The translations under genes and the position numbers were made by a program. The notes beneath the pieces are model-generated. The model did not search any database, was not told the DNA's origin, and saw only the letters and a program-made list of their open reading frames with translations. 22,233 bases of DNA from VRUE01 sp046733315 (GTDB lineage Bacteria > Actinomycetota > Thermoleophilia > Solirubrobacterales > 70-9), in contig JBKPOV010000077.1 of the NCBI GenBank assembly GCA_046733315.1, positions 1 to 22,233 of the forward strand, written 5' to 3'. This document shows, piece after piece, positions 13,794 to 20,323 of the stretch (position 1 is its first letter; the number at the start of each line of letters is the position of its first letter).

Positions 13794-15161
13794 ATGGCAG
13801 ATTCCTTCGACGTGATCGTCATCGGCGGGGGTCCGGGCGGCTATGTCGCCGCGATCCGTGCCGCCCAGCTGGGCAAGAAGACCGCCGTGGTCGAGCGTGA
13901 CAAGCCCGGCGGCCGCTGTCTCAACTACGCCTGCATTCCGGCCAAGACCGTGCTGCGGACGGCAGAGATCTACGAGCAGGCGCGCGGGGGCGCCGAGCTC
14001 GGCGTCGTCGCAAAGGAGGTCTCGATCGACTGGGAGGCACTCGGCAAGCGCCGTGCCTCGGTCTCCGAGTCGCTCTCCAGCGGGGTCAAGATGCTCTGGG
14101 ACAAGAACAAGATCGCCCTGATCGAGGGCGAGGGCTCGCTGACGCCGGAGGGGAACGTCAAGGTTGGCGACGAGGTCTACGAGGCGAGCACGGTCGTCTT
14201 GGCCACCGGCTCGGTCGCGCTACCGATTCCCGGGGTCGAGTTCGGCGGGCGCGTTGTCGACACCTGGGGCGCCTGGTCGCTGCCCGAGCAGCCGCGCAAG
14301 ATCGCCGTCGCCGGCGCCGGCGCCTCGGGCTGTGAGATCGCTTCCGCCTACGGGCGCTTCGGCACTGAGGTCGTGCTGATCGAGATGCTCGACCAGATCC
14401 TCCCCGCCGAGGACAAGGACATGGCCCGCGTGGTCGAGCGTGCCTTCAAGAAGCAAAACGTGACGATTTCGACCGGCACTCCGGTTTCCAACGTCGAGGC
14501 GGGCGACAGCTCGGTCAAGCTCAGCTACGGCGAGGGGTCGATCGAGGTCGACTACCTCTGCATCGCCGGCGGCCGCGCGCCTGATGTGGACGGGCTTGGA
14601 CTCGAGGGCGCCGGGGTCGAGCTCACCGAGAACGGCAAGGTCAAAGTCGATGAGTACAACCGCACTTCGAATTCCACGGTCTACGCGATCGGCGACCTGG
14701 TCAACGCCAAGGCGCTGGCGCACAAGGCCTCCGAGGAGGGCGTCGTCGCGGTCGAGCACGCCGCGGGCGAGTCGGCCCACCCGGTCGATCAGAACCTCGT
14801 CGCCGGCGCGACCTTCTGCCACCCGCAGGTGGCAAGCGTCGGACTTACCGAGGCGGCGGCCAAGGAGGCGGGCCACGAGATCAAGGTCGGCAAGCAGAAG
14901 CTCGGCGGCGTCGGCGGCGCAACCGTCTACGACGACAAAGACGGCCTGGTCAAGCTCGTCGTCGACTCCAAGTACGGCGAGCTGCTCGGCGCCCACATCG
15001 TCGGCAATCGTGCCTGCGACATGATCGCCGAGCTGGTTGCGGCGATGGCGCTCGAGGGCGGCTACCAAGAGCTGGCCCAGATCGTCCATCCCCACCCGAC
15101 GATTTCCGAGGCGATCCTCGACGCCGCCCGGGCCGTCGACGGGTGGGCGATCCACGCCTGA
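13794..15161 (+). CDS. lpdA: Dihydrolipoyl dehydrogenase (E3)
   Basis: This flavoprotein reoxidises dihydrolipoyl groups of 2-oxoacid dehydrogenase complexes with NAD+. The 455-residue protein has the FAD motif VIVIGGGPGGYVAA, a redox-active Cys42-Cys47 pair in GGRCLNYACIPAK, an NAD Rossmann motif AVAGAGASGCEIASAYGRFGTEVVLIE, YAIGDLVNAKALAHKASEEG, and the C-terminal HPHPTISE with the catalytic His434-Glu439 pair. The disulphide motif departs from the common CLNVGCIPSK (Tyr-Ala for Val-Gly, Ala for Ser) but keeps both Cys and the spacing. It follows thiE and a small membrane gene, and the other pyruvate dehydrogenase genes lie just beyond an opposing vapBC pair, so it probably serves that complex. 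Confidence 0.96.
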   Translation: MADSFDVIVIGGGPGGYVAAIRAAQLGKKTAVVERDKPGGRCLNYACIPAKTVLRTAEIYEQARGGAELGVVAKEVSIDWEALGKRRASVSESLSSGVKMLWDKNKIALIEGEGSLTPEGNVKVGDEVYEASTVVLATGSVALPIPGVEFGGRVVDTWGAWSLPEQPRKIAVAGAGASGCEIASAYGRFGTEVVLIEMLDQILPAEDKDMARVVERAFKKQNVTISTGTPVSNVEAGDSSVKLSYGEGSIEVDYLCIAGGRAPDVDGLGLEGAGVELTENGKVKVDEYNRTSNSTVYAIGDLVNAKALAHKASEEGVVAVEHAAGESAHPVDQNLVAGATFCHPQVASVGLTEAAAKEAGHEIKVGKQKLGGVGGATVYDDKDGLVKLVVDSKYGELLGAHIVGNRACDMIAELVAAMALEGGYQELAQIVHPHPTISEAILDAARAVDGWAIHA

Positions 15162-15178
15162 GCGGGCGAGCGGCCGGG

Positions 15179-15601
15179 TCAGCCTGAGCTAGGCGGCAGC
15201 TCGATCGTCTCGATGCCGAGCTTGGCGGCTATGGCGAGCACGTCGGAGTCTGAGGTGGCGATCCTGTCCGCCGGCCCGGCCGCGGCCAGCAGGACCACGT
15301 CGGCAAGCGAAAGCGGCCGAGTCTTGCGGTGATAGTGCTCAATTCGGATTTCGGCGGCGCGGCGAGCAAGGCTCGCGTCGACGGAGACTTGCTCGATCGT
15401 GCCCTCGAATAGCGGCTCCACGAACTCGGCCACTCTTCCGGCAGGGAGACCTTCACGCCGGGAAGCAATGTCGTAGACCTCGACGACGTTCGGTGCCGCC
15501 ATCGCAGCATTGCCCTCGCGGAGCAGGCCTCGCACAAGCCCCATAGCGGACTGCCCAAGGATCACCGCCACTAGCGCGTTGGCGTCCAGCAGCGTTCTCA
15601 C
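15179..15601 (-). CDS. vapC: VapC-type PIN-domain toxin (ribonuclease)
   Basis: The 140-residue protein has a PIN fold with the usual acidic residues: Asp in LLDANALV near the N-terminus, Glu in NVVEVYD at about 41, Asp in SLADVVLL and Asp in IATSDSDVL. VapC toxins cleave specific RNAs, often tRNA, when free of antitoxin. The GTG start at 15601 overlaps the vapB stop as GTGA, so toxin and antitoxin are translationally coupled, antitoxin first. The open frame extends further upstream but overlaps vapB and has no PIN similarity there. The assignment to VapC rests on fold motifs and the partner gene. Confidence 0.9.
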   Translation of the reverse strand: MRTLLDANALVAVILGQSAMGLVRGLLREGNAAMAAPNVVEVYDIASRREGLPAGRVAEFVEPLFEGTIEQVSVDASLARRAAEIRIEHYHRKTRPLSLADVVLLAAAGPADRIATSDSDVLAIAAKLGIETIELPPSSG

Positions 15602-15870
15602 AGGCCGAACTTGCGTTCTTCGGCTTCGAGTTCCGCTTCGCGCTCTTCGCGACGGATCGTCTCCAGCCCCACCCCGCGGCCTTCGCCCGCGAACGCCCCG
15701 GCGGCGGCCTCGATCGGGTCGTCGGGAGCGGGCTTGAGGACGATCTCCTCGCCGCGGTCCTCGAGCGTCACGGTCGTCGTCCCCCAGCGCTTGCGAATCG
15801 GTGCCGGGATCGAGACCTGGCCGCCCTTGCTGATTTTCATGCGCTTCTTCATGAGCATTGAAATTACCAT
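15598..15870 (-). CDS. vapB: VapB-type antitoxin with AbrB/SpoVT (MazE-like) DNA-binding domain
   Basis: The 90-residue protein begins with an AbrB-like swapped-hairpin domain (MKISKGGQVSIPAPIRKRWG at about residues 11-30, then VTLEDRGEEIVLKP). It ends with an acidic helical tail (EEREAELEAEERKFGL) suited to binding and blocking the toxin. The start at 15870 is chosen because GAGGAG (15880-15875) lies 4 nt before that ATG; later Met codons at residues 5, 7 and 11 are less well placed. The antitoxin-toxin complex would be expected to repress its own promoter, in the short gap towards the divergent gene at 15918. Confidence 0.9.
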   Translation of the reverse strand: MVISMLMKKRMKISKGGQVSIPAPIRKRWGTTTVTLEDRGEEIVLKPAPDDPIEAAAGAFAGEGRGVGLETIRREEREAELEAEERKFGL

Positions 15871-15917
15871 GAGACTCCTCACGCAGCGGTCGGTGCATCT
15901 GCGCATAAGGTCTTGCC

Positions 15918-16514
15918 ATGGCTGCTCCCTCCCCCCGCGCGACCTTCTACTTCGACCTCGGCTCCCCCTACGCGTACCTGACCGCGGAGCGGATCAGCGG
16001 GGTCTTCACGGAGGCCGGCCTGGCGCAGCCGGAGTGGCAGCCGGTGCTGCTCGGCGGGCTGTTCCAGCACTTCGAGCGCGACTCCTGGGGCAACGGCCCG
16101 GAGCGAGGAGCGGGAATGGCCGAGGTGGAACGCCGTGCCGCCGAGTACGGGCTGCCGCCGCTTGCCTGGCCGGAGCCCTGGCCGGGCAACATGCTGATGG
16201 CGATGCGCGCCGCGACCTTCGCCAAGCAGACGGGGCGCACGGTCTCCTTCGCCTTGGCCGCCTTCCGCCAGGCCTTCGCCGCCGGGCGCGACCTCAGCGA
16301 GCCCGACAACGTGCTGATCGCCGCGGCCGGCTGCGAGCTGCATCCCAACGCACTACTTAAAGCAGTGGCGACCGAACACGTTAAGAGCGCCCTGCGCGAG
16401 GCGACCGATCGAGCCGCTGAGCTGGGCGTCAGCGGCGTCCCCTCGCTGGTCGTCAACGGCGAGGTCTTCTGGGGAGACGACCGGGTCGAGGAGGCGGTCT
16501 CCGCCGCGAGCTAA
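15918..16514 (+). CDS. DsbA-family thioredoxin-fold protein, HCCA isomerase / GST-kappa-like
   Basis: The 198-residue protein starts with the family-typical FYFDLGSPYAYL, in which Ser replaces the CxxC of true DsbA enzymes, as in 2-hydroxychromene-2-carboxylate isomerases and kappa-class glutathione transferases. The C-terminal GVSGVPSLVVNGEVFWGDDRVEEAV carries the cis-Pro loop and conserved ending. No signal peptide is present, so it is cytoplasmic. The stop TAA is part of the AAGGTGG ribosome site of pdhA, so the two genes form one operon. A role beside pyruvate dehydrogenase is not obvious. A thiol or CoA-related isomerase or transferase is possible, but the substrate is unknown. Confidence 0.87.
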   Translation: MAAPSPRATFYFDLGSPYAYLTAERISGVFTEAGLAQPEWQPVLLGGLFQHFERDSWGNGPERGAGMAEVERRAAEYGLPPLAWPEPWPGNMLMAMRAATFAKQTGRTVSFALAAFRQAFAAGRDLSEPDNVLIAAAGCELHPNALLKAVATEHVKSALREATDRAAELGVSGVPSLVVNGEVFWGDDRVEEAVSAAS

Positions 16515-16524
16515 GGTGGCCTCA

Positions 16525-17703
16525 ATGGCAGATTTGCCTGACGCCACCACCTCCTACGAGCTCCTCTCCCGCATGGCACTGATCCGCCGCTTCGAGGAGG
16601 AGGCGGGGCGCCAGTACCAGCGCGCCAAGGCGGGCGGCTTCCTCCACCTGGCGATCGGCGAGGAGGCGACGATCGTCGGCACCACCTCGGTGATGCGCGA
16701 GGAGGACTACCTGATCGGCACCTACCGCACGCACGGCCACGCGATCGCTCGCGGCACCGACCCAAAGCACGTGATGGCCGAGCTCTTCGGCCGGGTCGAC
16801 GGCACCAGCGGCGGGCGCGGCGGCTCGATGCACATCTTCGACGCCGAGCGGCGCTTCATGGGCGGCTACGGGATCGTCGGCGGCAACCTGCCGATCGCGG
16901 CCGGCCTGGCGCTCTCCTCGGACTTCAAGGGCGAGGACGCGGTCACCGTCTGCATGTTTGGCGACGGCGCCTCCAACGCCGGCAACTTCGGCGAGACGAT
17001 GAACCTGGCGGCGCTCTGGAGCCTGCCGATCCTCTTCCTGGTCGAGAACAACCTCTACGGGATGGGCACTTCGGTCGAGCGCCACTCGGCCCAGACCGAC
17101 CTCTCTAAGAAGGCCGAGGGCTACGGGATCCCGGGCCAGCGGATCGACGGCATGGACGTGTTGGCGGTGCGCGAGAGCGTCGCGGAGGGAATCCGGCTCG
17201 CCCGCGAGGAGCGCCGCCCCACCCTGATCGAGGCCTTCACCTATCGCTATCGCGGCCACTCCGCTGCCGACCCCGAGGTCTACCGCGAGCGCGAGGAGGT
17301 CGAGGAGTGGCGCGAGAAAGACCCGATCGAGAGCTTTGCACGACGCTGCGTCGAGGAGGGTGTGCTGGGCGAACGCGAGGTGCAGGAGGTGCGCGACAAG
17401 GCGGAGCAGGCGGTCGTGGAGGCGGTCGAGTTCGCCGAGGCCTCGCCGGAGCCCGCACTCGACACGCTCTACGAGAGCCTCTACGTGCTCGACAGCGCCG
17501 CTGGCTGGTACGCGGTCGACGAGCGCAGCCCGGAGCTACACCGCGGCGAGCGCGAGGAGAACATGCCCGAGGCGGCGCGCGAGCTGGCCGAAGCCGGCGC
17601 CGCCTACGCCGGGCAGCCGGACGGGCCCCGTCCCAACCCGGCGACCCACGGCGATGCCCAGGAGGGCAGCGAGCCCGAGGTGGCCGGGGAGGTGGAGGAC
17701 TGA
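16525..17703 (+). CDS. pdhA: Pyruvate dehydrogenase E1 component, alpha subunit (TPP-dependent)
   Basis: The alpha subunit binds thiamine pyrophosphate and decarboxylates pyruvate or a related 2-oxoacid. The 392-residue protein has RRFEEEAGRQYQ, FLHLAIGEEA, YRTHGHAIARG, GGRGGSMHIFD, the TPP motif starting GDGASNAGNFGE and ending VENN about 30 residues later, and TYRYRGHSAADPEVYR with the phosphorylation-loop-like segment of E1 alpha. A GTG at 16516 is in frame, but the ATG at 16525 has AAGGTGG at 16513-16519 in the right position, so it is preferred. A Pro/Glu/Gly-rich tail of about 60 residues extends past the core. The stop TGA overlaps the pdhB ATG by one base. Branched-chain or acetoin substrates cannot be excluded from sequence alone. 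Confidence 0.94.
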   Translation: MADLPDATTSYELLSRMALIRRFEEEAGRQYQRAKAGGFLHLAIGEEATIVGTTSVMREEDYLIGTYRTHGHAIARGTDPKHVMAELFGRVDGTSGGRGGSMHIFDAERRFMGGYGIVGGNLPIAAGLALSSDFKGEDAVTVCMFGDGASNAGNFGETMNLAALWSLPILFLVENNLYGMGTSVERHSAQTDLSKKAEGYGIPGQRIDGMDVLAVRESVAEGIRLAREERRPTLIEAFTYRYRGHSAADPEVYREREEVEEWREKDPIESFARRCVEEGVLGEREVQEVRDKAEQAVVEAVEFAEASPEPALDTLYESLYVLDSAAGWYAVDERSPELHRGEREENMPEAARELAEAGAAYAGQPDGPRPNPATHGDAQEGSEPEVAGEVED

Positions 17704-18692
17704 TGCCGACTCTGCGGATGCGCGAGGCGCTGCGTGACGCTATGGCCGAGGAGATGCGCCGCGACGAGGCGGTGCTGGTGATGGGCGAGGACGTGGGCGT
17801 CTTCCAGGGCGCGTTCAAGGTGACCGAAGGGCTGCTCGACGAGTTCGGCGAGCGGCGCGTGCGCGACACGCCGATCTCCGAGAACACGATCGTCGGCGCC
17901 GGCGTGGGGGCAGCGATGGGGGGGCTGCGGCCAATCGTCGAGCTGATGACGGTCAACTTCGCGCTGCTGGCGCTGGACCAGATCGTCAACCACGCCGCCG
18001 CGATCCCCTACATGTTCAACGGCCAGGCACGGGTGCCACTGGTGGTGCGGATGCCCGGCGGTGGTGGCCACCAGCTCGGCCCCACACACTCGCACAGCTT
18101 CGAGGCGCTCTTCCTGCAGGTGCCGGGGCTGCTGGTCGCCTGCCCCTCGACGCCAGCCGACGGCAAGGCGCTGCTGAAGGCGGCGATCCGCGACGACAAC
18201 CCGGTGATCTTCATCGAGCACGAGAGCCTCTACGGCGCCCGCGGCGAGGTCTCCGACGATGGCGAGGAGATCCTGCGCTTCGGCGAGGCGGCGGTGCGGC
18301 GCGAAGGCGGCGACGTGACGATCGTCGGCATCCTCAAGATGGCCCATGTCGCCGAGGAAGCGGCGCAGACCCTCGCCCATGAGCACAACGTCGAGGCCGA
18401 GGTGATCGACCCGCGCACCCTGCGGCCGCTCGACCTCGACACGATCCTCGAGTCGGTGCGCAAGACCAACCGCGCGGTGATCGTCGAGGAGGGCTGGCCG
18501 CACGGTGGCGTCGGCGCCAACCTGGCGACGCTGATCACCGAGCAGGCCTTCGACCACCTCGACGCGCCAGTGCAGCGGGTCACCGGGGCCGACGTTCACA
18601 TGCCGTACTCGCGGCGGCTCGAGCAGGCGGCGATTCCGCACGAGGAGCATGTGGTGAGCGCGGCCTTGGCGGCGTTGGAGGGGTCGCTGTGA
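17703..18692 (+). CDS. pdhB: Pyruvate dehydrogenase E1 component, beta subunit
   Basis: The beta subunit completes the E1 heterotetramer and contacts the E2 core. The 329-residue protein has REALRDAMAEEMRRDEAVLVMGEDVG, GVFQGAFKVTEGL, RVRDTPISENTIVGAGVGAAMGG, GHQLGPTHSHSFEALF, VPGLLVACPSTPADGKALL and the C-terminal transketolase domain with VIDPRTLRPLDLDTI and VEEGWPHGG. The ATG overlaps the pdhA stop (TGATG) and GGAGG lies just upstream, so translation is coupled. A longer open frame upstream overlaps pdhA and is not used. It is followed by a 142-bp gap holding palindromic element A before pdhC. Confidence 0.96.
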   Translation: MPTLRMREALRDAMAEEMRRDEAVLVMGEDVGVFQGAFKVTEGLLDEFGERRVRDTPISENTIVGAGVGAAMGGLRPIVELMTVNFALLALDQIVNHAAAIPYMFNGQARVPLVVRMPGGGGHQLGPTHSHSFEALFLQVPGLLVACPSTPADGKALLKAAIRDDNPVIFIEHESLYGARGEVSDDGEEILRFGEAAVRREGGDVTIVGILKMAHVAEEAAQTLAHEHNVEAEVIDPRTLRPLDLDTILESVRKTNRAVIVEEGWPHGGVGANLATLITEQAFDHLDAPVQRVTGADVHMPYSRRLEQAAIPHEEHVVSAALAALEGSL

Positions 18693-18705
18693 GCGGCCTC
18701 TGGCG

Positions 18706-18794
18706 CGGCGGGTCCTGTCACGGATTTGGTGCCACCACCCCTGCGGTCGCTAAAGCGTCCTCGGGGCGGTCCCCCAAATCCGCGCCACCCCCCG
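18706..18794 (+). repeat. Palindromic element A (constant ends, private stem), between pdhB and pdhC
   Basis: The left end CGGGTCCTGTC (18709-18719) and right end GCCACCC (18784-18790) match three other elements in this window. Between them cggatttgg (18721-18729) pairs with ccaaatccg (18774-18782), a stem sequence unique to this copy. Further in, accacccc pairs with ggggcggt, and the apex has CTGCGGTCGC and CGTCCTCGG, close to the apex of the other copies. It fills most of the pdhB-pdhC gap, ending about 40 bp before pdhC, and may form an intercistronic hairpin that adjusts E1 and E2 levels. Confidence 0.8.
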
Positions 18795-18834
18795 CGAGAA
18801 TCCGCGCTCAGGGACGCCTCGAGAAGGAGCGGTC

Positions 18835-20196
18835 ATGGCCGACGTTGTGATGCCGAGGTTGTCCGACTCGATGGAGGAGGGGACGATTCTGCAGTGGCTC
18901 AAGCGGGTGGGCGATGAGGTCGCCGTTGGGGATGAGCTGGTGGAGATCGAGACGGACAAGGCGAACATGGCCTATGAATCCGACGTGGCGGGGACGTTGA
19001 GTGAGATCTTGGTCGAGGAGGGCGAGACGGTGGCGATCGGGACTCCGATTGCGCGGGTTGGGGGCGACGGAACGGACAGCTCCAGTCAGGACGAGGAAGA
19101 GACCGAGCGCTCGGATGACGGCGAAGGGACTAGCGGCTCGGCCGCGGGTCCTGTCGTGGGTGATAGGGGGGCACTGCGGGCGACGTCGTCCTCGACCCCC
19201 CCATCACCCACGCCACCCGCGGAGGAGACGGCGGTTGAATCGCCAGAAGCTTCCACCGGCGATGGCCGTCCGAAGGCGTCGCCGATAGCTCGGCGACTTG
19301 CCAAGGAGGAGAACCTCGATCTCACGAAGCTTCAGGGCTCAGGTCCCGGTGGACGGATCGTCAAGGCAGATGTGGAGCAGGCGGCGTCTTCCGCGGGTGG
19401 CGTGGACTCGGGGGGGCCGAGAACGGAGGCGAAGCCCCCGCCCGCAGGCCCCCCCGAGTCCGCGGCAGGCCCCGCGGCCACAACCCCCGGTCCCGAAACC
19501 GCCAAGGGCCAGGTCAGCTACGAAGACCCATCGAAGCTTCAGTCGACCGTCGCCCGCCGGATGTCGGAGTCGAAGGCGACGGCGCCGCACTTCTACCTCG
19601 AGGCTGAGATCGACATGAGCCGGCTCGTCGAGGCAAGGGCGCAGGTCAAAGCGGGAGCAAAAGAGGGCGACGTGGTGCCCTCGTTCAACGACATGGTGGT
19701 CAAGGCCTGTGCGCTGGCGCTGCGGGAGCATCCGCGGGCCAACGGGGCCTATCGGGACGGGCGGTTTGAGCTCTACTCGCGGGTGAACGTAGGTGTTGCG
19801 GTGGCGGCTCGCGACGCGCTTGTGGTGCCGACCATCTTCGATGCCGACCAGAAGAACCTGCGGCAGATCGCCACGGACTCGCGGGCGCTGGCCCAGCGTG
19901 TGCGCGAGGGGCAAATCACGCCGCCAGAGCTCTCGGGTGCAACCTTCACCGTCTCCAACCTGGGGATGTTCGGCATCGACAGCTTTGCCGCCGTGATCAA
20001 CCCGCCGCAGGCCGCGATCCTCGCCGTCGGCGCGATCACCGAGCGTCCCGTCATCCGCGACGGTCAGTCCACCGCCGCCCACCTGATGCGGGTCAACCTC
20101 GCCTGCGATCACCGCATCCTCTACGGCGCCCCAGCCGCCGAATTCCTTGCGCGGGCCCGCAGCCTGCTCGAAGAGCCACTCGCCCTGGCCCTTTAA
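18835..20196 (+). CDS. pdhC: Dihydrolipoamide acyltransferase (E2) of the pyruvate dehydrogenase complex
   Basis: E2 carries the swinging lipoyl arm and transfers the acyl group to CoA. The 453-residue protein has one lipoyl domain (residues 1-77, Lys42 in EIETDKANM), a linker (78-146), a peripheral-subunit-binding domain (147-183, ASPIARRLAKEENLDL and GSGPGGRIVKADV), a second linker (184-227) and the catalytic domain (228-453). The active-site His426 is in DHRILYGAPAAEF; the usual Asp of HRxxDG is Tyr430, as I recall for cyanobacterial and plastid E2. AAGGAG precedes the ATG at a good distance. Each linker contains one palindromic element (19142-19222 and 19391-19477), both in frame. The lipoyl group would depend on lipB, whose start lies at 22077. 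A 108-bp double hairpin follows the stop. Confidence 0.96.
   Translation: MADVVMPRLSDSMEEGTILQWLKRVGDEVAVGDELVEIETDKANMAYESDVAGTLSEILVEEGETVAIGTPIARVGGDGTDSSSQDEEETERSDDGEGTSGSAAGPVVGDRGALRATSSSTPPSPTPPAEETAVESPEASTGDGRPKASPIARRLAKEENLDLTKLQGSGPGGRIVKADVEQAASSAGGVDSGGPRTEAKPPPAGPPESAAGPAATTPGPETAKGQVSYEDPSKLQSTVARRMSESKATAPHFYLEAEIDMSRLVEARAQVKAGAKEGDVVPSFNDMVVKACALALREHPRANGAYRDGRFELYSRVNVGVAVAARDALVVPTIFDADQKNLRQIATDSRALAQRVREGQITPPELSGATFTVSNLGMFGIDSFAAVINPPQAAILAVGAITERPVIRDGQSTAAHLMRVNLACDHRILYGAPAAEFLARARSLLEEPLALAL
19142..19222 (+). repeat. Palindromic element B, in frame in E2 linker 1
   Basis: CCGCGGGTCCTGTC (19142-19155) and GCCACCCGCGG (19212-19222) are the constant ends. The stem GTGGGTGATaGGGGGG (19156-19171) pairs with 19196-19211 at 15 of 16 positions. 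The apex is cactgcgggcg...cgtcctcga. The length is 81 bp, 27 codons, so the reading frame is kept; it encodes E2 residues about 103-129, an Ala/Pro/Ser-rich stretch suited to a flexible linker. Confidence 0.87.
19391..19477 (-). repeat. Palindromic element C, in frame in E2 linker 2 (inverted)
   Basis: This is the reverse orientation of the family: CCGCGGGTGGC at 19391-19401, and the complement of a slightly changed left end (CCGCGGGGCCTGCC) at 19464-19477. GGACTCGGGGGGGCC (19404-19418) pairs perfectly with 19447-19461, with two more pairs outside. The 28-nt apex is identical to that of element D at 21.4 kb. The length is 87 bp, 29 codons, encoding E2 residues about 186-214 between the subunit-binding and catalytic domains. 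Confidence 0.87.
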
Positions 20197-20203
20197 CCCA
20201 GCG

Positions 20204-20311
20204 GTCGCACTTTCCGCCGGTATGCGGCAAGAAGTGCGACCTCAGGCGGCCGCTTGCCAAACGTTCACCTTGCGGTCGTGCTCGTCTCCGCTATGCGGAG
20301 GAAAGTGCGAC
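20204..20311 (-). repeat. 108-bp double-hairpin unit, copy 2 (inverted)
   Basis: Palindromes of 37 bp at 20204-20240 and 20275-20311 are separated by 34 bp, the same dimensions as the unit at 6039-6146 but in the opposite orientation. Palindrome 20204-20240, reverse complemented, matches 6110-6146 except at two apical bases. Palindrome 20275-20311 has a decayed left arm (GTCGTGCTCG). The spacer shares only about 14 of 34 bases with the other copy. It fills the convergent gap between pdhC (stop 20196) and the membrane-protein gene (stop 20324). Confidence 0.85.
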
Positions 20312-20323
20312 CTCACGGGCGCG

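Noticed and set aside
15602..15919. Upstream extension of vapC to 246 residues
   Set aside because: It overlaps vapB in another frame; the GTGA overlap and the PIN start LLDANAL fix the start at 15601.
17307..17702. Upstream extension of pdhB to 461 residues
   Set aside because: It overlaps the 3' part of pdhA and is Arg/Gly-rich shadow sequence; TGATG coupling and the E1-beta N-terminus support 17703.
14220..18650. Long minus-strand open frames opposite lpdA (14220-15155) and pdhB (17604-18650)
   Set aside because: Both are antisense shadows of clear genes, caused by high third-position GC.
19142..19477. Pro/Ala-rich E2 linkers as simple low-complexity sequence
   Set aside because: The DNA shows constant ends and precise arm pairing that also occur in an unrelated gene and an intergenic gap, which composition alone does not explain.
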